A DNA stretch of 64,000 nucleotides from Actinacidiphila oryziradicis (GTDB lineage: Bacteria; Actinomycetota; Actinomycetes; Streptomycetales; Streptomycetaceae): the NCBI RefSeq assembly GCF_005047355.1, contig NZ_SUMC01000015.1, forward strand, positions 102,378 to 166,377, in the 5' to 3' direction. The notes below the pieces were generated by a model. The model saw nothing but the letters and a program-made list of their open reading frames with translations. It made no database searches and was not told where the DNA came from. The position numbers were made by a program, and so were the translations under genes. Shown piece after piece: positions 60,665-64,000 of the stretch. Position 1 is the first letter of the stretch. Each line of letters begins with the position of its first letter.

Positions 60665-61313
60665 ACACCTCTTCTCTCGTGCCGGGACAGTGCACGGTGA
60701 TGGAACGACTCCCAGCCCGGGTGGTGCCTCGCTTGCCATGTCGGAGATGCCGTCGAGGGTGCCGACGTGAAGTCGATGCCGGTATCGCAGAACGGTCTCA
60801 GCAGCGGGAGCTGGCCGCGCTGGCGTCAGGGATGGTCCGCGATGGCGAGTGCGGCTGATGGTCGTGTCCGGATCTGCATGGTTTATGTCTTCACGGCCAT
60901 GGCATCCAACCTGGCGGATGCGGAACCTGGAGATACCACCGGATGGACCGGTAGAACCGCATCCCGAGGAACAGTCCATGAATTGCCTGGAATGCTCACC
61001 TGCATCGTCGGCGACCCTGATGGAGATCGGTGCTGCCTCACCGGGGTTGATCACCGCGTAGCAAGTGACCCCGATGGGTTGCCGGCGGACACCGACGCGT
61101 TCGACGTGATCGAGGCAGACGCCGGCACCGCAGTAAGCGCAGCAGCCTTCGGGTATCCAAGTGGCGGACCACCGTGATCCGGAGGCCAGTCGAATGTGAA
61201 GACCATCACTTAAGACTTGGATCTCATTGACCTCATTCAAATGTTAGACATAGTCCAGCTAGTTCCGTCTGCAAACGGGCGTCTACGAACCGTCTCCACC
61301 TAAGGACAAAAAT

Positions 61314-62534
61314 ATGGGCGTGCAGGTCAAGGAGCCCATCGCAACCCGCAGCACCACCGTTCGGTCGCTCAGACAGGTGATCTCCCCAAAGCGGCTCTCC
61401 CGGCGGATGTGGGAAGCGGGTTGGCCGTTCGAGTCAGCGCTCCTCACTCCGCTACTGGTGATCGTGCTGACCACCATGGCGGCCCTCCTCACGCCCCACC
61501 TGCAGTTCTACCGGTTGCTCGGGGCGGCGCCGGCACTGGCCGCCGCGATGTTCTCCGTGGCCGGCACGCTGGGCATCGGGCTGCTGGCCCTGATGACCGG
61601 CTTCGCCCTGTCCGCCGCCGACCACGACCTGGGCCGGACACCGGGCAATTTCACCCTGCTGGCGATCACGGTCATCACCCTGGCCGCCGCCTACGCCAGC
61701 CGGGTACGGCAGCACCGGGAGCACACCCTCGCCGAGGTCCGCGCCGTGGCGGAGACCGTGCAGAGGGTGCTGCTGCGCCCGCTCCCGCGGCACCTCGGGC
61801 AGGTCGACGTCGAGGTGCTCTACCAGGCTGCCGCCGCGCAGGCCCGCATCGGCGGCGACTTCTACGAGGCGATGCAGACCCCGCACGGGGTGCGGCTGAT
61901 CATCGGTGACGTGCGCGGCAAGGGACTTCCGGCCGTCGAGGCCGCCTCGGTCATCCTCGGCGCGTTCCGGGTGCACGTGCATGGCGCGCCCGACCTGCCG
62001 TCCCTGGCAGGCCAGCTGGAGACCGGCATGAACTACCACTGCGGGCGCGTCCCAGACGTTGACGCGCTGGAGTGTTTCGTCACCATCGTGCTCGTCGAGA
62101 TCCCCGACGGGGAGCCCATCGCGCGCCTGCTCAACTGCGGGCACCCCGCGCCACTGCTGCTGCACGGCGCCGAGGTACGCGAGGTGGAACCCAGCGCACC
62201 GTCACCACCCATCAACATGGCCGCCCTCCTCGGCGATCATTACCAGGTCGACACCATCCCCTTCACCACCGGCGACCGCCTGCTGCTCTACACCGACGGC
62301 GTCAGCGAGACCCGCGACGGTTCCGGGACCTTCTACCCCCTCACCCAGCGCGTCCGCCGATGGGCCTCCGCCTCCCCCCGATGGTTCCTGGACCACCTCC
62401 GCCAGGACCTGCGCGCCTACGTCCACGGCACCCGTGACGACGACCTCGCAGCCCTGGTCGCCCACCGCGTCACACCGTGCGACCGGGAAGCGGCGGAACT
62501 CGATCGCGCTGTCCCCGTACAGCGCGGCCACTGA
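61314..62534 (+). CDS. Membrane-bound PP2C/SpoIIE-type phosphatase
   Basis: 406 residues. Three or four N-terminal helices (LLTPLLVIVLTTMAALL, LAAAMFSVAGTLGIGLLALM, LLAITVITLAAAYA) precede an RsbU-type phosphatase: RIGGDFYEAMQTPHGVRLII then GDVRGKGLPAVEAASVILGA, LLYTDGVSETRD, and the final metal-binding DDDLAALV. These Ser/Thr phosphatases dephosphorylate anti-anti-sigma factors in stress or development switches. ATG 61314 follows AAGGAC. No cognate anti-sigma pair is adjacent, so its partners are encoded elsewhere. Confidence 0.9.
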   Translation: MGVQVKEPIATRSTTVRSLRQVISPKRLSRRMWEAGWPFESALLTPLLVIVLTTMAALLTPHLQFYRLLGAAPALAAAMFSVAGTLGIGLLALMTGFALSAADHDLGRTPGNFTLLAITVITLAAAYASRVRQHREHTLAEVRAVAETVQRVLLRPLPRHLGQVDVEVLYQAAAAQARIGGDFYEAMQTPHGVRLIIGDVRGKGLPAVEAASVILGAFRVHVHGAPDLPSLAGQLETGMNYHCGRVPDVDALECFVTIVLVEIPDGEPIARLLNCGHPAPLLLHGAEVREVEPSAPSPPINMAALLGDHYQVDTIPFTTGDRLLLYTDGVSETRDGSGTFYPLTQRVRRWASASPRWFLDHLRQDLRAYVHGTRDDDLAALVAHRVTPCDREAAELDRAVPVQRGH

Positions 62535-62739
62535 CCTTCAGGGGCGACGGAGTCTGCCGACTGGGGCGCGAGCGTGTGGGGAGGTGCTGCGGCGGGTCGG
62601 ATCGGGTGAGGAAGGGGGCGGGCTGTCATGGTGATCGGTGCGGAAGGCCGGAGGAGAGAAAGCCCTGGGGGGATGGCTTCTGCCGGTCCGGAGTTTGTAC
62701 GGGGCCGAGGCCGGTCGGCGGTTCGGCGTGGATGGGACC

Positions 62740-62779
62740 GGACGGGCGGCGGCCCGGGGGAGTGGGCCACCGCCCGTCC
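62740..62779. terminator. Terminator-like hairpin
   Basis: Sixteen-base arms GGACGGGCGGCGGCCC and GGGCCACCGCCCGTCC with one mismatch and an eight-base loop, just beyond the stop of the minus-strand frame ending at 62793. Confidence 0.7.
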
Positions 62780-62792
62780 GGGATCGGGGTGG

Positions 62793-63010
62793 TCACCCGG
62801 TACCGCTCGGGTGGGCGCCGGTGGTCTTCGTGGCTTTCGGGGTCTTGGTGGCCTTCGGGGAATGGCTCGGGTGAGCCTTCGCGGAGCCGTGGGTCGGTTT
62901 GGCGGCTTTGCTGGCCTTCGCGGAATCTCCGGCGTGGCCTGGGGTCTTGGTGCCCTTGGCCGGGTGGTGTTTACCGTGCAGGACGGCGGCGCAGTAGGCC
63001 GTGAGCCGGG
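62793..63010 (-). pseudogene. C-terminal tail of a Lys/Ala/His-rich protein
   Basis: GARLTAYCAAVLHGKHHPAK then tandem-like KTPGHAGDSAKASKAAKPTH, ending HPSGTG. The basic, repetitive tail and proper terminator show real former coding, but upstream the frame runs through the antisense of a transposase scar, so the N-terminal part is lost. No family recognised with confidence. Confidence 0.5.
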
Positions 63011-63079
63011 CACCGCTGATGGGCCTGCGGATGTCCGCCCGGCGGTGGCCGGTTGCGGCGGAGGCGGCTCTGGCACCGG

Positions 63080-63578
63080 CCGCCGTGTCCGGAGCCACCG
63101 AGTGGGGCAATGCCCGACGCTTGCTGTCGCTGCCCGCGTTGCTGCTGCGGCGTGAGGTCTCCAAGGACGCTGAGTTGCTGGTGCTGCGGCACGAGAACGC
63201 GGTCCTGCGCCGACACGTCCCGTCTACGAACCAGCGGACCGCCTGTGGTTCGCCGCCCTCTCGCACCTGACACCGCGCCACCGCTGGGGCCAGGTCTTCC
63301 CGATGCCCCCGGCCACGCTGCTGGCTGGCACCGTACCCTCGTGGCGAACAAGTGGGACCACAGCCAGCATCGCCAATGCGACGCCCGCCCACGGCCGCCG
63401 CAGTCAAGGCCCTGGTCCTGCGCATGGCTGGCGAGAACCTGGGATGGGGCCACCGGCGCATCCCAGGTGAACTCACCTGTCTCGGCCACCAGATAGCCGC
63501 CTCCACTGTGTGGGACATCCTCAACCAGGCCGGCATCGACCCAGTCCCAGGCCGTAGCGGACCGACCTGGAGAAGGTG
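63080..63578 (+). pseudogene. rve-type IS transposase remnant
   Basis: Blocks in several frames: LPALLLRREVSKDAELLVLR, HENAVLRRHV, YEPADRLWFAALSHLTPRHR then WGQVFPMPPATLLA, and AAVKALVLRMAGENLGWGHR, AASTVWDILNQAGIDPVPGR then SGPTW. The order is that of the N-terminal third of the transposase; the catalytic core is absent. Confidence 0.75.
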
Positions 63579-63785
63579 ACGCCGAAGCAACTGGAGGGCG
63601 GCTCCTTCGACACCCCGCAGAAGGGCAAACTCACCACCACTGACTCCGGCGAGTCCTGCAAGGTCAACGACTCCTCCAACGTGGTCTGCGGTAACGTCCA
63701 GACGTCAAACGCGACCGTCTACATCGTCGACACCGTCCTGATGCGAAGTAGCACCGGCCCACGGAAACAGCGAGAACGGGCGTAG
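63573..63785 (+). pseudogene. Fasciclin-domain protein C-terminal remnant
   Basis: LEGGSFDTPQKGKLTTTDSG, ESCKVNDSSNVVCGNVQTSN then ATVYIVDTVLM is the conserved end of a secreted fasciclin (FAS1) domain (VNGxxVVCGxxxTANATVYxID). The N-terminal part is replaced by the transposase scar. A terminator follows. Confidence 0.65.
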
Positions 63786-63822
63786 GGGCCGGGTCATCAT
63801 CGGCGACGGCCCGGCCCCTACG
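63781..63822. terminator. Terminator after fasciclin remnant
   Basis: CGTAGGGGCCGGG and CCCGGCCCCTACG, perfect 13-base arms, 16-base loop; usable in both directions for the converging genes. Confidence 0.75.
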
Positions 63823-63889
63823 GCATGGAACACGAAAGCTGCGGGCACCACCCTCGCCGGGTGATGCCCGTAGCCGCGTGACCGCTACG

Positions 63890-64000
63890 TCAGAGCACGA
63901 TGAGACCAATGCGGATGTCGTCGAAGTCCCTGCGGTCGAAACGGTCGTGGTCGAAGTCCCTGCGGTCGAAGCGGTCGTGGTCGAAGTCCCTGCGGTCGAA
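63890..64000 (-). CDS. Partial protein with charged decapeptide repeats
   Basis: The frame enters from the right edge and ends DDIRIGLIVL. The visible residues are repeats of FDRRDFDHDR (F-D-R/H rich), encoded by a 30-bp tandem repeat. The 5' part lies outside the window, so total size and family are unknown. Short Asp/Arg/Phe-rich tails of this sort occur in uncharacterised streptomycete proteins. Confidence 0.55.
   Translation of the reverse strand, partial: FDRRDFDHDRFDRRDFDHDRFDRRDFDDIRIGLIVL
63921..64000. repeat. 30-bp tandem repeat (2.7 copies, continues past edge)
   Basis: Units start at 63921, 63951 and 63981, each beginning TCGAAGTCCCTGCGGTCGAA, with a single A/G difference between the first two. 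It keeps a minus-strand frame of ten residues per unit. Confidence 0.9.

Larger units (their letters stand above)
60168..61313. other. Long region between GH92 and PP2C genes
   Basis: About 1.1 kb. It contains a LuxR-type HTH scrap and a hairpin, listed separately. A minus-strand frame 60512-61240 (from MNEIQVLSDGLHI, with CCAYCGAGVCLD) is open for 242 codons but includes the terminator hairpin and has no family. The 60850-61310 part is notably less GC-rich, consistent with foreign DNA. Confidence 0.4.

Noticed and set aside
60168..60695. N-terminal extension of the large GH92 frame
   Set aside because: The frame stays open upstream, but a signal peptide begins at GTG 60167 and the extension shows no homology.
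60512..61240. 242-codon minus-strand frame with a cysteine cluster (CCAYCGAGVCLD)
   Set aside because: Possible real gene, but it reads through a perfect terminator hairpin, has no recognised family and mixed codon use; left unannotated as CDS.
53921..63990. Search for CRISPR arrays at repeated segments
   Set aside because: The only short-period repeats are coding (collagen triplets, 30-bp charged repeat) with no spacers.

Overview
The window is high-GC actinomycete DNA, most likely from a Streptomyces-like soil bacterium (family Streptomycetaceae or a close relative). GTG starts are frequent, purine-rich ribosome binding sites are short, lipoproteins and Sec/Tat-secreted enzymes abound, and ROK, TetR and ECF regulators are typical of the group. 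No rRNA and no complete tRNA was seen, so the genus cannot be fixed. The theme is carbohydrate breakdown interleaved with many gene remnants, so this looks like a plastic accessory or chromosome-arm region.

Left part (1-13.5 kb): a sugar locus. It holds the end of a DUF2264 protein, a GH38 alpha-mannosidase, a ROK regulator, a second ROK regulator fused to a degenerate IS630-type transposase, a secreted GH42-like hydrolase, and a divergent CUT1 ABC importer (binding protein plus two permeases). The 345-bp divergent intergenic region carries an 8-14-8 palindrome that is a plausible operator. A GH38 remnant follows the importer terminator.

13.9-22.7 kb: small housekeeping and detoxification genes. 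These are an SDR oxidoreductase, an NmrA-like protein divergent from its probable TetR regulator with a shared palindrome, an aldo/keto reductase, a membrane protein, an epimerase, a CFA-type methyltransferase and two small membrane proteins. Between them lie fragments of an IS3 transposase and an RsbU/SpoIIE-type phosphatase.

22.7-33.8 kb: secreted glycan enzymes on both strands. A decayed GH87 alpha-1,3-glucanase, a CBM13 scrap and a GH99-like remnant (minus strand) mirror the intact GH87/GH99-like pair at 42.1-47.8 kb. They abut, head to head and with no promoter space, a GH95-like enzyme. An SGNH hydrolase with three beta-trefoil-like repeats and a GH92 alpha-mannosidase follow.

33.8-41.3 kb: integrase, lactate-permease, dehydrogenase and LysR remnants surround a TetR gene, two coupled MFS exporters, and an ECF42-type sigma factor with its YCII/DGPF partner.

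42.1-60.2 kb: intact GH87 and GH99-like enzymes built from shared CBM32/choice-of-anchor modules. Then come IS and recombinase scars, a two-gene glycosyltransferase operon behind a TACA/TGTA palindrome, and a partial tRNA-Pro with a 38-bp repeat suggesting an old integration site. Next is a compact four-gene operon (collagen-like protein, DUF6916, phage tail-collar/MdpB, GNAT acetyltransferase), then a 1906-residue GH92 enzyme whose C-terminus runs into a transposase scar. The right end has a membrane-bound PP2C phosphatase, more transposase and fasciclin scraps, and the end of a protein with 10-residue charged repeats.

Taken together, GH38, two GH92, GH99-like, GH87 and GH95-like enzymes with an ABC importer suggest attack on alpha-mannan or N-glycan and alpha-1,3-glucan, both abundant in fungal cell walls; that substrate is an inference. 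The most unusual items are the ROK-transposase fusion and the collagen/tail-collar operon.
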